From: Phanerochaete sordida | Lineage: Eukaryota; Basidiomycota; Agaricomycetes; Polyporales; Phanerochaetaceae | Assembly (NCBI GenBank): GCA_019973155.2 | Contig: BPQB01000027.1 | Span: 310,001-374,000, forward strand | DNA: 64,000 nt | Direction: 5' to 3' | Shown: piece after piece, positions 12,293 through 24,343 of the stretch | Layout of the letters: every line of letters starts with the position of its first letter | Numbering within the stretch: the stretch's first letter is position 1 | Translations under genes and position numbers: made by a program | Notes under the pieces: generated by a model | The model's database searches: none | What the model was told of the DNA's origin: nothing | The model's input: the letters and a program-made list of their open reading frames with translations, nothing else

Positions 12293-12960
12293 GTAGTGTT
12301 CTGGCTTCGCGGAATGGCAGAGCTAATTCATCCTTCCAAGAGTTGACGTTCTTCCGCCTGATTCCCCGGGTACGTGCTACCCGGCCATGGTAAACCTACT
12401 TACATCCCGCAACGGCGGAAGAACCTTGTATCTGTCAGTTTATGTGGTCGGGCCGAAGGACTGGTTGGCCTCCATTACGCCCGCCAACCTCTCTACGAAC
12501 GTACCGTGCAAATTGTATCAGAGAATATTGTAGGACCCAACCTAGATAACAATCAGCCGCTCCGTTCAGTGTTCTGGCAAGGCATGGGGAAGTGAGTTTA
12601 TTCCAGCAATATGTCGTTGTCGTTGACTTCAGTGGACCTTTCAGCGTTCATGCAGAAGCAGCATTCACGACGAACATCCTCATCAAGAATAGACTGTCAT
12701 AAACGCCCCGCGGCGAATTTTTAGCGTTTTACGGCCTGTGACGGAGTCGGGCTCGCCAACATGGCATGACATGCCCCGCCCGTCGCCAGGAACCCGCCTA
12801 TGCGCAAGCGTTCATTCTTACAACATCCCGCCTATCCGCACGAATGACATCGGCAACGCCATACCCGCGATTTTCAGCACTCACGAACCCCGACGACAGC
12901 CATGGCGGCACGGCTCGGTGACCGCTTCGATATGTCGCTCGGATGTCCTCTCATGAAAGC
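12293..12960. other. Esterase intergenic spacer with duplicated promoter DNA
   Basis: No gene. From about 12640 the sequence matches 16020 onward upstream of paralogue 3: AAACGCCCCGC(G/A)GC (12702 and 16076), a TTACGG block, GTCRGGCTCGC and the CATGACATGC / CGTGACATGC block, ending in the TATA box. The promoter was copied together with the gene. Confidence 0.65.
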
Positions 12961-12968
12961 TATAAAGG
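12961..12968 (+). promoter_or_regulatory. TATA box, esterase paralogue 2
   Basis: TATAAAGG 67 bp upstream of the ATG at 13028, in the context GAAAGCTATAAAGGGCAGC, nearly the same as at 16351. Confidence 0.75.
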
Positions 12969-13027
12969 GCAGCCGCTTCATTGTCGAAGTCAGTAACATC
13001 TCTCGCTCATTGCTCTCTTCCTTCGTC

Positions 13028-15474
13028 ATGCGTAGATTCCTTGACGTTCTCGGATTAACATTTGTGCTAGCAGCGCAGATCAGTGCTGTGTGCGCTGAAG
13101 GCCCACCGACCGTCAGCCTGGACAACGCGACGTTCATCGGCGTGCAGAATGGTCTGACGAACAAATTCCTCGGCATGCCATTTGCGAAGCCTCCGTGAGC
13201 CGCTTCCCCTTCGTGTCAAAGCGAATCTACTGCTGACTGTACGCCGTCGTCAGTGTCGGCGACTTGCGCTTCAGGCTGCCTGTCCCCAACGATCCGTACG
13301 ACGGGACATACAACGCGACGCAGTTCGGGTTTACCTGCGCGCAACAGGCGGGCCCACCTGTCACGATCCCGCCCATCTTGTATAACGTCACGGCGGAGGT
13401 CGCCGCGCTGGAGGCCACATTGTTTTCGGCGATGACCCCTGTGGACGAAGACTGTGAGTCGACCTCTCTCGCACGTCCTTTAATAGCACTCACGAGTAGA
13501 TAGGTCTGACTCTCAACGTCTGGACACCTGCGAACGTTACCGACGGAGCGAAACTGCCCGTGACAGTGGTACGTTCTCCTTTCTTACTCACGCGCGAAGG
13601 CGCGTTCCGCTGAATGCGGGTCATGCAGTGGATATACGGAGGTGATGATCACGTTGTACACATATAATGTTCTACAAATGGCTCATTATCCCCAGGAGCA
13701 TTCGAAACTGGAAGCAGCAGCGCGTAAGTTTTCACTGTAACCCAAATCGTTTTCTAGCTTTTGATACCACTTTTCGCAGGACTGATGCTTCGGCTTTGGT
13801 CAACCGATCGATTGAGCTCGGCGAACCAATCGTGTACGTCAGTTTTAACTATAGGTGAGCGCGCTTTATTAGTGGTCCATCCGCAAACTTACAGATGCTG
13901 CGCATCCAGGCTGAATGGTAAGTCTGCCCGTGTCGCCCGCGCGCAGTTTACGCTCATTCAGCAAACCTCCAGGGTTCGGCTTCCTCGCGGGGAAAGAGGT
14001 AGAAGCAGCCGGAGTGGGGAATATTGGTCTACATGATCGTCAGTTATCACTTGTTGTCATGCGATACTTACTCACGCCTTTTGTTTAGAACGTCAGGCTC
14101 TGCGCTGGGTCAATAAATACATATCAGCGTTCAACGGCGACCCCACGAAAGTTACCATGTAGGTTGTCCGATCCTGTCAGGCGCTCCATCACTTATCGAA
14201 TGTTTGCGTTCAGCTGGGGGCAGTCCGCTGGCTCGACTTCAGTGTCGCTTCAACTCTTAGCCAACGGGGGCAATAACGAAGGACTCTTCCGCGGAGCAAT
14301 CATGGGATCCGGATTTCCGCTGCCTGTTGGCGATATCATCAAAGGCCAGCCATTCTACGACATCCTGGTGAACGAGACGGGTTGCCAGGGGACGCCAGAC
14401 ACCCTGCAATGTCTACGAGAAGTACCATTCGAGGCGATCGTGAAAGCAGTCAACGACACGCCGTCTTCAAATTCATATCAGGTATTTTGGCATTTGTGTC
14501 GGTACAGTCTTGGTTGCTGACGATGCTCTTAAGTCGGTGAACCTCGCCTGGACGCCCCGAGCCGACGGTGTATTCCTCCCGAAGGACCCGCAACAGCTTG
14601 TTGCAGAGGGGAGCGTCGCGTCTGTCCCGTTCATGGCTGGTGTAAGTCTCTCTGCGCCGCCTGAACGCTTAACGAAAAATATAGCAGCTTACCTATTCCA
14701 CGCACCCAGGATGTCGATGACGAAGGAACCGCGTTCTCTCTTTCGTCCCTCAACGTCACGTAAGCCTTCATTTCCCCAAGATTACGAACTTGACCTGAGC
14801 ACAATATTATTAGGACGGACGATGAGTTTCGCAGCTTCATCCAACAAGTCTATTTCCCCGATGCTACGGATAGCGAGATCAGTCAACTGCTCGAGCTGTA
14901 TCCCCAGAACTACAGCGCAGGCTCACCTTTCGACACCGGAGACCTCAACGCGATCACACCTGAGTACAAGCGGATAGCGGCGTTCCAGGGCGACATGATC
15001 TTCCAAGGTCCGCGGCGGCTCCTGCTCAACTACCGAGCAGAGAAGCAGAATGTCTGGGGCTATCGTGAGTGATTCGACGTCGATGTCCAGTCAGGCATTG
15101 CGCTGAACCCTGTTTCACGATCCGCTTCGCTAGTCAGCAAGCGGTTCAAGTCGAACTTTGCGTACGGCTCGGTATGTTTGCCTGGAAAAATCCCATTCAT
15201 AACTATTAATGACCGTCAATGTTCAAAGGAACATGGGTCGGACCTTCTATACATCTACCTCCCGGGAGACCTCGCAGACTACTACATCAACTTCGTCAAC
15301 CACTTGAACCCGAACATTGGCGCGAACGTGACGGCGTGGCCGCAGTACGACACACGCGGTCGCGAAGTGCTTACGCTGCTCGACGGCACCCCGAACATCA
15401 CCGTCACGAACGATTCGTACAGAGAGGAGCCCATCGCGTACCTTACTGAACTTTCTTTGAAGTACCCGCTCTAG
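13028..15474 (+). CDS. Secreted type-B carboxylesterase/lipase, paralogue 2
   Basis: Tandem paralogue of the gene to its left, with the same exon pattern. The ATG at 13028 begins a signal peptide (MRRFLDVLGLTFVLAAQISA) before EGPPTVSLDNATFIGVQNGL. An upstream in-frame ATG at 12902 is rejected because it lies before the TATA box and the paralogues start at the equivalent of 13028. Spliced motifs: VGDLRFRLPVPND, LTLNVWTPANV, WIYGGAFETGSS (oxyanion loop with Ala for the third Gly), GQSAGSTSVSLQLL (catalytic Ser, about 14220), DVDDEGTAFSLSS (Glu, about 14715), HGSDLLYIYLPGDLADY (His, about 15235), and ELSLKYPL at the end. FRGAIMGSGFPLP has Gly where both neighbours have Glu. All triad residues are present, so it is probably active. 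Confidence 0.93.
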
Positions 15475-16355
15475 GCAAACCCTGCGAACGCGCCGCGCTC
15501 AGAGGGAGTTGAGGGTGCCAGGAGTGAACGAATGTGATCATTCGCATTTGTATCATGCACGTCGAATTGCCAACCTAATCTATGGATTGCGTTATACGGC
15601 GTCAGCTAGATTGCAGTACTCTGCGGTTCATCACCATTTCAGGTTCGTGATCGAGGTCTTTGAGGTTCATTGCTGCGTAAGCTGCCCTTTTTTCCGCTCG
15701 GGTCTCCTGAATATTCGCCTCAGCTATTCTGAGCCGATTCTGAGAGCTGGTTAGAAAACGTACAAGCGGTAGATCCTCCGGGTTTTATCCTGATGTTGGC
15801 GCATCGTGATCGGGCCGAAGGGCAGCTTAGCCTTCGTGATGATTCCTGTTGGGTTCTCGATGGACATACCGTCCCAATGCTACTGGGAAACCTAGCTGAA
15901 CCTAACTCAGATAACGAGTAGCTCCATTGAGGGTTTCATGGGGCCATAGCAAAGGGTGGGATGGGTCAGTCCACCGAGGTCTCCGCAGTGTTGCTGCTGA
16001 CCTCAACGCGCCTGTTTGACGTCCGTGGAGAGCAGCGTTATGTAACGACAGCCCCGCGCATCAAGAACATACTACAAACGCCCCGCAGCTAATTTGAGTA
16101 GTCAGCGTGTTACGGTTTATCACGGCTCGGGGTCAGGCTCGCTGCCCGTGCGTGACATGCTTTGGACATTGCCAGGCACCCGCGTATGCAAGGCTAGCAT
16201 TCCTGCATGAATCTTACATCATTCCGCTGCTACGCACGGACAGCATCCGTAACTCTGTCTCTGTGGCTTCCATTACTCACGGGTCCCGAGGATGGCCCCG
16301 GCTAGAGATTCGAGAACCGGCTCCAGCTATCACTTGACGGGTCTCTCGAGAAGGC
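15475..16355. other. Esterase intergenic spacer with duplicated promoter DNA
   Basis: No gene seen. The right-hand half (about 16020-16350) is the second copy of the promoter segment described at 12640-12960. Confidence 0.6.
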
Positions 16356-16363
16356 TATAAAGG
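16356..16363 (+). promoter_or_regulatory. TATA box, esterase paralogue 3
   Basis: TATAAAGG 66 bp before the ATG at 16422; same octamer and spacing as in the other two esterases. Confidence 0.75.
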
Positions 16364-16421
16364 CCACTGCTGCGCTGTCGATGTCAATAAGACCTCTCGC
16401 CCATTGCTCCATCCCTTCGTC

Positions 16422-18848
16422 ATGAAGCTGCTCCTCCACGTGCTCGGGCTATTATTATGCGTCCTGATTGTACAAATCAGCTGTGTTCTTGGCGAACGCC
16501 CACCCACCGTCCGGCTGGACAACGCGACGTTCGTCGGCGTGCAGAATGGACTCACAAACAAATTTCTTGGTATTCCCTTCGCAAAGCCTCCGTCAGTCTC
16601 TTCGCCTTCTTGTTAATGGGACGTCTGTTGTTTACCATGCGACTTCGCCAGCGTCGGTAACCTGCGCTTCAGGCTCCCCGTTCCTAATGATCCGTATAAT
16701 GGGACGTACAATGCGACGCAGTTCGGGTTCACCTGCGCACAACAGGCGGGCCCACCTGTCACGATCCCGCCCATTTTATATAACGTCACAGCGGAGGTCG
16801 CGGCGCTGGAGGCCACGCTGTTTTCAGCGACGTCCCCTGTAAACGAAGACTGTAAGTCAACAAATCTTGCTAGTCATTGAAAGGCACCCACGCGTTGATA
16901 GGTCTGACCTTGAACGTTTGGACACCTGCTAACGTACCCAAAGGATCGAGACTACCCGTTGCAGTGGTACGTTCGCCTACTTGCTCATCTGCTGATGAAC
17001 GTTCTGCTGAATGTGGGCCATGCAGTGGATATACGGAGGTAATAATCGCATACTACACTATTGATTTCTTGCGAATGGCTCACTATGCACAGGAGCATTC
17101 GAAACTGGAAGCAGCAGTGTGTAAGCTTAAAATGTGACACGAGCCACTCTTCTAGCTTCATACCAATGTTCGTAGGTCTGATGCTTCAGCTTTGCTCAAC
17201 CGGTCGATTGAGCTCGGCGAACCGATCCTGTACGTCAGTCTGAACTATAGGTGAGCACACTGCACGGGTGGTATATCCGCAGACTTACGGAGGCTGTCGC
17301 TCAGGTTAAACGGTCGGTTTGATCCTTCTGACGAGGCGCGGTACCTGCTCACTCGTTGAACTCCTAGGGTTCGGCTTCCTCGCAGGCAAAGAGGTAAAAG
17401 CAGCTGGCGTCGGGAATATCGGCCTGCATGACCGTCAGTCTTGACTGGTCATGGTATGCCTTCCACTTACCCTGTTATTAGAGCGTCAGGCTTTGCGCTG
17501 GGTTCATAAATATATATCAGCGTTCAACGGCGACCCTACGAAAGTCACTATGTAAGTCGTCTAATCATTCGAGAGATCCAATTATTCAATACCTGTGCTC
17601 AGCTGGGGACAGTCCGCTGGGTCGAGCTCGGTGTCGCTTCAGCTCCTGGCTTATGGCGGTAATACCGAAGGATTGTTCCGCGGAGCCTTCATGGAATCTG
17701 GGTTCCCGCTGCCTGTCGGCGATATCACCGAAGGCCAACCATTCTACGACATCCTGGTGAACCGGACGGGCTGTCACGAACAGTCTGACACCCTACAATG
17801 TCTCAGAGAAGCACCGTTTGAAGCGATTGTGAAAGCGGTCAACGACACGCCGTCTTCGAACTCGTATCAGGTGCTTTGTCCTGTGCACTCAACACTGTCC
17901 TGGTTACTGAAAACGTTATGCAAGTCGTTAAACCTCGCCTGGACGCCTCGAGCGGATGGCGTATTTCTTCTGCAGCGGCCCCAGCAGCTTGTTGCAAGGG
18001 GACACGTCGCGTCTGTCCCGTTCGTGGCTGGTGTAAGCATCTCTGCGCACCCTGACGTGAATCGGGAGATTCACCTATTCGATGTGCCCAGGACGTCGAC
18101 GATGAAGGGACTGCGTTCTCTCTGTCATCGCTCAACGTCACGTAAGCTCCAATTGCGCTGATATTGTCGTACATAATCTGATGGTGAACCCCACAGGACG
18201 GATGCCGAGTTTCGCAGCTACATTCAGCAGGTCTGGTTTCCCGAGGCTACGGATGACGAGATCAGTCAGCTGCTTGCACTGTATCCCGAGAACTACCCCG
18301 CGGGCTCACCCTTCGATACCGGCGACCTCAACGCCATCACACCCGAGTTTAAGCGCATAGCGGCATTCCAGGGCGACATGATCTTCCAAGGTCCGCGGCG
18401 GTTCTTGGTTAAGCATCGGGCGGAGAAGCAGAATGTTTGGGGTTACCGTGAGTCCTTATCGCTCTCCAGTTAGGAATTGTGCTGGACCCGGTCTCACAAT
18501 TCGCTTCGCAAGTCAGCAAGCGGTTCAAGTCAACCTTCGCGTACGGCGCGGTAAGTCTCCCTACAAAACCGCGATCAATATCATGACCGTGATCGTCCAA
18601 AGGCACATGGAACAGACCTATTTTACATCTACCTCGCCGGAGACCTCGGAGACTACCTCATCAACTTCGTCAACCACTTGAACCCGAACATCGGCGCGAA
18701 CGTGACGGCCTGGCCCCAGTACGAAAATAGCCACCGCGAGGTGCTCACACTACTCGACGGCACGCCGAACATCACCGTCACGAACGATTCGTACAGAGCG
18801 GAGCCCATCGCGTATCTCACCGAGCTATCCTTGAAGTACCCGCTTTGA
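16422..18848 (+). CDS. Secreted type-B carboxylesterase/lipase, paralogue 3
   Basis: Third member of the head-to-tail array and the closest relative of paralogue 2: many exons are nearly identical (PPVTIPPILYNVTAEVAALE, SIELGEPI-YVS, AVNDTPSSNSYQ). The ATG at 16422 opens a strongly hydrophobic leader (MKLLLHVLGLLLCVLIVQIS). Motifs after splicing: FLGIPFAKPP, VGNLRFRLPVPND, WIYGGAFETGSS, GQSAGSSSVSLQLL (catalytic Ser, about 17605), DVDDEGTAFSLSSLNVT (Glu, about 18093), HGTDLFYIYLAGDLGDYLIN (His, about 18604), ending ELSLKYPL-TGA. Frame and splice sites are intact. Likely transcribed from its own TATA box. An AATAAA-like signal lies about 130 bp after the stop (18976-18988). Only about 370 bp separate it from the convergent splicing-factor gene. 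Confidence 0.93.
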
Positions 18849-19220
18849 GCGAATGGGCGAGGGTCGAATCAAATCGGGATGGGAGACGGGTATAACGCGG
18901 TGAAATGATATATTCCACTGGTAATTACCCCATAACGTCGCCGGATTGTTGAAGGCACTTTGCGCATCAATGGAACAAATAAAATAAAGGCTCGAGCACT
19001 CATCGTGTACACCAGCACCTGTTGGCAGCCGCCCAAGTCTCTTCGTGGGTAGAATATCGACCAAATCGACCTGCTCAGTGAAACCAGGACGAAGGACACA
19101 CTCACGGCATGCAACCACCAGAACCCATCGTCCTCACGGTGAACGCAAACGATGACTTGTATATCTTAGTACGGGAAAAGAGCAACGCTACGCGAACGTA
19201 CCGAGCCAGCAAGAAATCCA

Positions 19221-21437
19221 TCAGTCGACCATCATCCGCTCTGTGTGCAGGCCTTCGCCGTACGCCATACTCTCAAAGATGATTTGCCGCCACACACCAA
19301 TCACGAGCTCAGAGGCTTCTTCCTCGAGTACCTGCCGCGGATGTCAGACCTAGAACCAGCGGGATAGGGTGTAGGACGTACCGGCTCGAGACCTTCAATC
19401 AGCTTTTGTGGACCCTTGTGGTCCTTCAAGTGCTCCAGCACGAACATGACGAGGTCGTCATCCTCAAGCTCGCCAAGGAACTTGACCATCAGCCGCTTGA
19501 CGAGCGGCTCAAGCTTGCGATCGATCATGGTCTACGCGGAGATCAGCTGCGTATCACCTCTAGAGGCATTCAACTCACATCAGTCACACCGTCCCACCGC
19601 ACCTTCGACTTGAACAAGGTCTCCTTGTCGGTCGGCACGGACGTGCGGATCTGCTCGAGCCGCTCCTTGGCCTTCTCGCCCGACTCGGCGAGGTCGAGGG
19701 TGGGCAGGGGTACCTTGCGCTTGCGGATGCCCTCCTCCTCTTCCTCGTCCGCCCCAAACACGTCGGCGGCCTTGTTCTCGGGCGCACCCTCGGCCTTGGG
19801 TACAGCTGGCGCGAGCGAGACGCTGAGCTTGACGGGCGCGCCGTCCTCGAGGAGCATGCCCGCCTTGCGCTGCTCCTCCTGTAGCGCCTGCATCTCGTCC
19901 ATCTGCCGTGCGAGGAATGCCTCTGACTCGCGCCGCAAATTCTCGGCCTCGCGCTCCTCGTATATCCGCGACTCGGCGTCTGCGGCCTCCTCCGCCGCCA
20001 GACGCCGCACTCTTTGAGTGCGCCACCGAGCACTGGAGGGAATAAGACTGCTGTTCGCGAATCTGAGGGAAAGCTGTGCTTACCGGTCGGTGTAGAAAAG
20101 CTCGTCGCTCTCGTCATCGTCCCAGACGTCGAGGCGTGCCCTCATCTCCACGCGATCCCGCTCCTCTGCCTCCTTCAAAGCTGTTTCACGAGCAATCGAC
20201 CTTTCCAAAGCTTGAATACGGGATCGCTCTCGGGGCTCATAACGACGTTCACGCTGATGGTTGAAGCGCATCAGCGGAGTGCATGTATGCTGCCAGGAGG
20301 GACACTCACGTCCTTGAACGAGTTCTCTTCGTCGCGTCGCCTCGCCTCCTTCCGCTCTGCCTCCAGCTCTTCGTCCGTTTTCACACTGCGAGACACCAAG
20401 TTCTCCATCTCTGTACCCGAGCCAGACGTGCCATCTTCTCCCGCCTTGACAAAGCCCGGTGTCTTGCTGAATGGGGTGCCTCTTCCTGCCTGGGGCGACT
20501 GCGCAGGCCCTGGCTTGCCCCACTCGCGCTGTTTGGGACCGCTCGGCATGCTAAGGATGTTGGGAACGGCGGCTTGGACATCCCGCAGCTTCTCGCGTTC
20601 ACGTTTTGCGGCGCGCTCGCGGAACTGCGCGATCTCAGTCATGACGAGTCCGCGCTGCGTCTCTGGAAGATCGGCTTCTTGAAGATCGTGCAGGTGCGGC
20701 GGAATGACGTATTTCTCCTTGTCTATCAGCCCTTGGTCTGCGGCATCTTGCGAGGCTTTGTGGATATCCGCGACGAGCGCGTCGACCCTGGCTTTTGCTT
20801 GTCGCATGATCTCTTCGTCATGCTAGACAAAGGAAAGAAGGGTAAGTTGGACCATTCGTAAAAAGTGGAGGACGCACGTCTGTCTTCATCTTCTGTCCCG
20901 AGTACGCGTCCAAGAACACTTTCGTCTTCTCATCCGCCTTGACCTACGTTCGAATCCGAAGTAAGTCGCGTGTAAAGAGAGCGAGCGCATTGCCACGTAC
21001 CAGGAGCTTCTTGTTAACACACCCATCCTCAAGCGCAGGCAACTCTACACCGTTGAGCAGCCCCATAGCTCGCAACGCACCGTCTGGGTCCTGAAACTCT
21101 GCAAATCCGAAGCCTTGCGGCTTGTTCGCTGGGGTGATCAAGCGCTTGAAGGAGGATATAGGACCGCATGCCTGAAGCAAACGCCGTAAGCTGCCCGCAA
21201 GCGATCAACGAGGAGCAAATGGTGACATACGCTCAGCAGGTTGTTCAGAAATTGGTCGGTGATGCCTCCGGAAATTGAGCCAATGAAGAGGGATACAGGC
21301 TTCGTCTGAGATGGAGGCACAAACGAGTTATGGTGGTTCATTTGTTGCTGCGCTGCGAGAGCCGACATTGAGGGACCCTGGCCGTATGAAGGCAGAGGGG
21401 GACGTAGACCAAGTCCTAACCGATTGGGTCCTGACAT
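19221..21437 (-). CDS. RBM25/Snu71-like splicing factor (RRM + charged middle + PWI)
   Basis: Nuclear pre-mRNA splicing protein of the RBM25 family (U1 snRNP-associated Snu71 in yeast). The ATG at 21437 begins MSGPNRLGLGLRPPLPSYGQ. An RRM follows, with SLFIGSISGGITDQFL as RNP2 and KPQGFGFAEFQDPDGALRA as RNP1 (exons at about 21300 and 21170-21000). The middle is a long, highly charged helical region rich in Arg/Glu/Lys (20.9-19.6 kb), including DEELEAERKEARRRDEE and RERRYEPRERSRIQALERS. The C-terminus is a PWI domain (MIDRKLEPLVKRLMVKFLGE, FVLEHLKDHKG, LVIGVWRQIIFESM) ending GLHTERMMVD-TGA at 19221. The order RRM, RE/D-rich, PWI is diagnostic of RBM25. At least six introns. The gene converges with esterase paralogue 3. 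Confidence 0.92.
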
Positions 21438-22755
21438 CTTGACCAGACGTATTCGGCTCGAGTTCTACCAGTTCTTCGCGCTTCGTGTCCGCAGCAGAAG
21501 TGAGGCTTGCAACCTTGTTCCTAGGCGATGCAGGGCACGATTCAGGGAAGAGGTGAGTGCGAGCAGATGGGTGAGAAGGAGCAGGTCACGCTGATCCAAA
21601 AGCGGGCAGTACAGATATTATGTAATACGTAAGTTATCATTTCTAACTTAAATAACGAGAAAAGCAGCCCACAGGCGGATGCATCGAGCAGCGTGGTTGC
21701 TGAAGCTGACAATAGACAGCACGGTCGCACCGCGCAACTATCAAATTTTAAACTCGTAAACTGTGTCATTGTTCTGCTGTGTATCTTGCTGCAATTCTGA
21801 CGGAACCACTGAATGAGGCGGGATTTGATGTTTGTCCTTGTTTAATTCTAAAGGTCTCGGTTGCCAGATTTGGGTGCCCTCTTTGTTCTGCACCGTCACC
21901 TGCCTTCACCCAGAGTCGTCAGCAGGAGGACGGTGCGTAAAATATTCTGAATGTGCGGTTTGATATATCTTTTCTTACTGTTATCCCTACAAATGCTGGT
22001 GGAAGCACGGCCTGCGGAGGTGGGCCTGGTGACGCTGTCTCAAGTCTTCACTGGTACTTGACTCTGTCTCATCGAGGGCTCGACATGGAGGACAAGAAGC
22101 GCAAGAAAACTGCCGTGGCAATGTGAGCTCTACTTGGCTCGTGCCCTCCTGTGACAAGGCTCCTCTGGAAAGCAACTGGCTGAAGTGCTAGGACACCGCC
22201 AGCCACAGATCCGTCTACCTGTGTTTACCACGGCACAGCTACAATGTCAAAGCGATGGTTCTTATCCTACGTCTATTAAATGGCTGTACAGAGAGAACGA
22301 GAGGCATAGCTGGCAGCCTGCAGCGTGCAGTGCTGTAGAGTTCGTACGCGACTAAGCGCCAGCACAGCAGTGGCACTTCTCGCGCCTCTGCAGTGCCCCA
22401 GGGCAGTCACTGTCCACGGCACTATGCCAGTACCGCAAGGGAGAATGGGCATGGCTGAGGTAGGCACCGGTGCTATAGCGTATAAAGGGTATCTAGGAGT
22501 CGACGAGACACGAAATGTCCTCTCGAGTCCATCGCTGAAACTTCGGCTTCCTTGCCCATCGTTCGCTTTCTACTGCTCGTTCGGCCAGAGGGACTCCTGA
22601 AAACCCACTCATACTTTCGTCTTCAGTCACCCCCAGCCTGGATCCTCCATTGCCCTGGCATCTCGCTCGTGCTCGACTCGCGCGATAAAAGGACACGCGA
22701 AGAGTCAGCGGCCGGCCTGGGTCGCGCGGGAAGTCGTGCTTGTGGCCGCGGCGTA
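21438..22755. other. Intergenic region, nothing recognised
   Basis: Upstream DNA of the splicing-factor gene and downstream DNA of the small membrane-protein gene. No conserved gene, repeat or RNA was recognised. The AT-rich part at 21600-21980 is the only compositional change. Confidence 0.5.
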
Positions 22756-23361
22756 TCAGAGGGGAGGTCCGTGGTAGTCACCGGGGTAATACGCGGGTGG
22801 CACAGGTGCGATTTCGATCCTGATCTGCGAGTAGGACGGTGGGCTTCGAGATGGCACCTGGCGCAGCTCGTCGGCGGGCGGCGCGTCGCGCAGATAGACG
22901 GGAAGAGGCTCGTCGTCCACAGACAAGATGGGCGACCACGACGACGTGCCGTAGAGCCTACCGCCGTGCACCGGCATCCTCTGGCGGCGAGGACGGGAAG
23001 AAGGGCCCGGTCGAGGCTGGTCTGGCGGGCGTTGCACTGTTGGGAGTCAGGACGTGTTCCATGAGCCCCAGAAAGAAGTGTGCACACTGACCCCGCTGAG
23101 CCACGTTGCGCTCTGGGCGGTTTGAGTGTGTGCAGCGATGTGCCGCAGAGCGAATGCCCACAAGGCAGAGTATAGCAAACAAAATCAAACCTGCATACCA
23201 ATCAGGATCTGTTGTTTATGGACGGGGAAGGCTGAGCTGCATACCGAATGCCAGGATCAAGCCCTCTACGATTCGGACCGTGATACCACGTCCTGTGGAC
23301 GAAGATTCCGCTAGCTCTTCTCCTAACGGGAGGAAACTTCGCTTGTAATGTACGGCGCTCA
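22756..23361 (-). CDS. Small single-pass membrane protein with two PPxY motifs
   Basis: Not a family I can name. The ATG at 23361 (context CCACCATGAG) starts MSAVHYKRSFLPLGEELAES. The second exon gives DPDWYAGLILFAILCLVGIR, one transmembrane helix. After a clean intron (GTCAGT...CAACAG, about 23038-23090) the last exon is proline/arginine-rich and carries PPSY (in SPPSYSQIRIE) and PPAY (in VPPAYYPGDYHG), ending HGPPL-TGA at 22756. The first intron can be read as 36 or 78 bp with the same acceptor and frame; the longer (GTATCA donor) is more typical. Length is about 150-175 residues. PPxY motifs bind WW domains, above all those of Rsp5/NEDD4-type ubiquitin ligases, so a membrane adaptor for cargo ubiquitination is a reasonable inference. 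The gene 1 kb to its right has the same layout. Confidence 0.7.
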
Positions 23362-23458
23362 TGGTGGTGAAGAGGCGGGTTCACACCGCAAAGACCGACT
23401 TGCGTGGTAGAGGGTAGACGACAGGGGGTCGAAACTTTTCCGCAGCTCGCGGGCCGGC

Positions 23459-23466
23459 CTTATATA
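23459..23466 (-). promoter_or_regulatory. TATA box for the small PPxY membrane protein gene
   Basis: TATATAAG on the minus strand, about 100 bp upstream of the ATG at 23361, followed by GC-rich DNA. Confidence 0.5.
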
Positions 23467-23975
23467 TGAGCTTTCACAGCTGAAGATGTTGCGATTTTCC
23501 CCGATCTCGCCAGAAACGGCTGCTCTGATACTCGAGAGCCCCACGGCTCATTCGTGCACGAGGGCGATGCCAGGCGGTGGCAAAGATCTGCGCGTCTGCA
23601 CAGCAGGTGGGCGTTAAGGCGTTCATGTGAACGGCTCGCGCATTGCATGCAGGCGCAGCTTGTACAGCCCGCTGCGAGCGGTGCAATAATCTAGGAAGAA
23701 AACGCGAGGGCTAGATAACGACGCGCCTTCAACTATGGACAGCCTCCAGAACTTCCCGCTCGATATTGGTAAGCCGCCGAGCGAAATACTGTAAGCAGTA
23801 TTCCGGAGAGTGTACGGAGTTCTGTCTTCGTTTGGTCTCCCCGGAGCAAACGTCGTTCTTTCGCCTGAACGATTGCACCTTGAAGGTGTCATCCCACGTT
23901 GGGCATGCTGGGAGGACAGACCGTTGGCAAGAGTCTATATTGGCCTGATGTACCAGTATATTTTGAGGTTTCGGA

Positions 23976-24057
23976 GGCGCTATAGCCAAGTGGTTAAGGC
24001 GATTGATTAGAAATCAATTCCCGTTTCGGGGCGCAGGTTCGAGTCCTGCTGGCGTCG
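23976..24057 (+). tRNA. tRNA-Ser, anticodon AGA
   Basis: 82 nt, type II tRNA with a long variable arm and no intron. The acceptor stem GGCGCTA pairs with TGGCGTC (two G-T wobbles); discriminator G. The A box is TAGCCAAGTGG and the B box GGTTCGAGTCC. Anticodon stem ATTGA/TCAAT encloses loop TTAGAAA, giving anticodon AGA, which decodes TCT and, after A34-to-inosine editing, TCC and TCA. The variable arm lies around 24020-24034. A T-run follows 18 bp downstream. Confidence 0.97.
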
Positions 24058-24075
24058 TAATGCGTCGTGACCTAG

Positions 24076-24082
24076 TTTTTTT
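24076..24082 (+). terminator. RNA polymerase III T-run terminator
   Basis: Seven T residues 18 bp after the tRNA-Ser, followed by further TTTTTG units up to about 24100. Confidence 0.8.
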
Positions 24083-24343
24083 GTTTTTGTTTTTGTTTTT
24101 ACACAGAAATCTCCTGCCGTTTAGCCTCGGTCGCCCGTCGCCGGTCCTCATGAGTCTGTAGCCTGGACTCTGGGTGTCTGCCAAAACCACGCAAGTCCTG
24201 GATGAGCCCTCCTCAGGCCTCAGGAGTCAGTACGATAGTGGCCGACGCTGACCCCGTTGCTCAAATTGCTACATTCCGCGGCAGAAGATCTTACAACTAC
24301 AATGTCCACCACAATAAATACCCAAGCACACCGAAAATCTACA

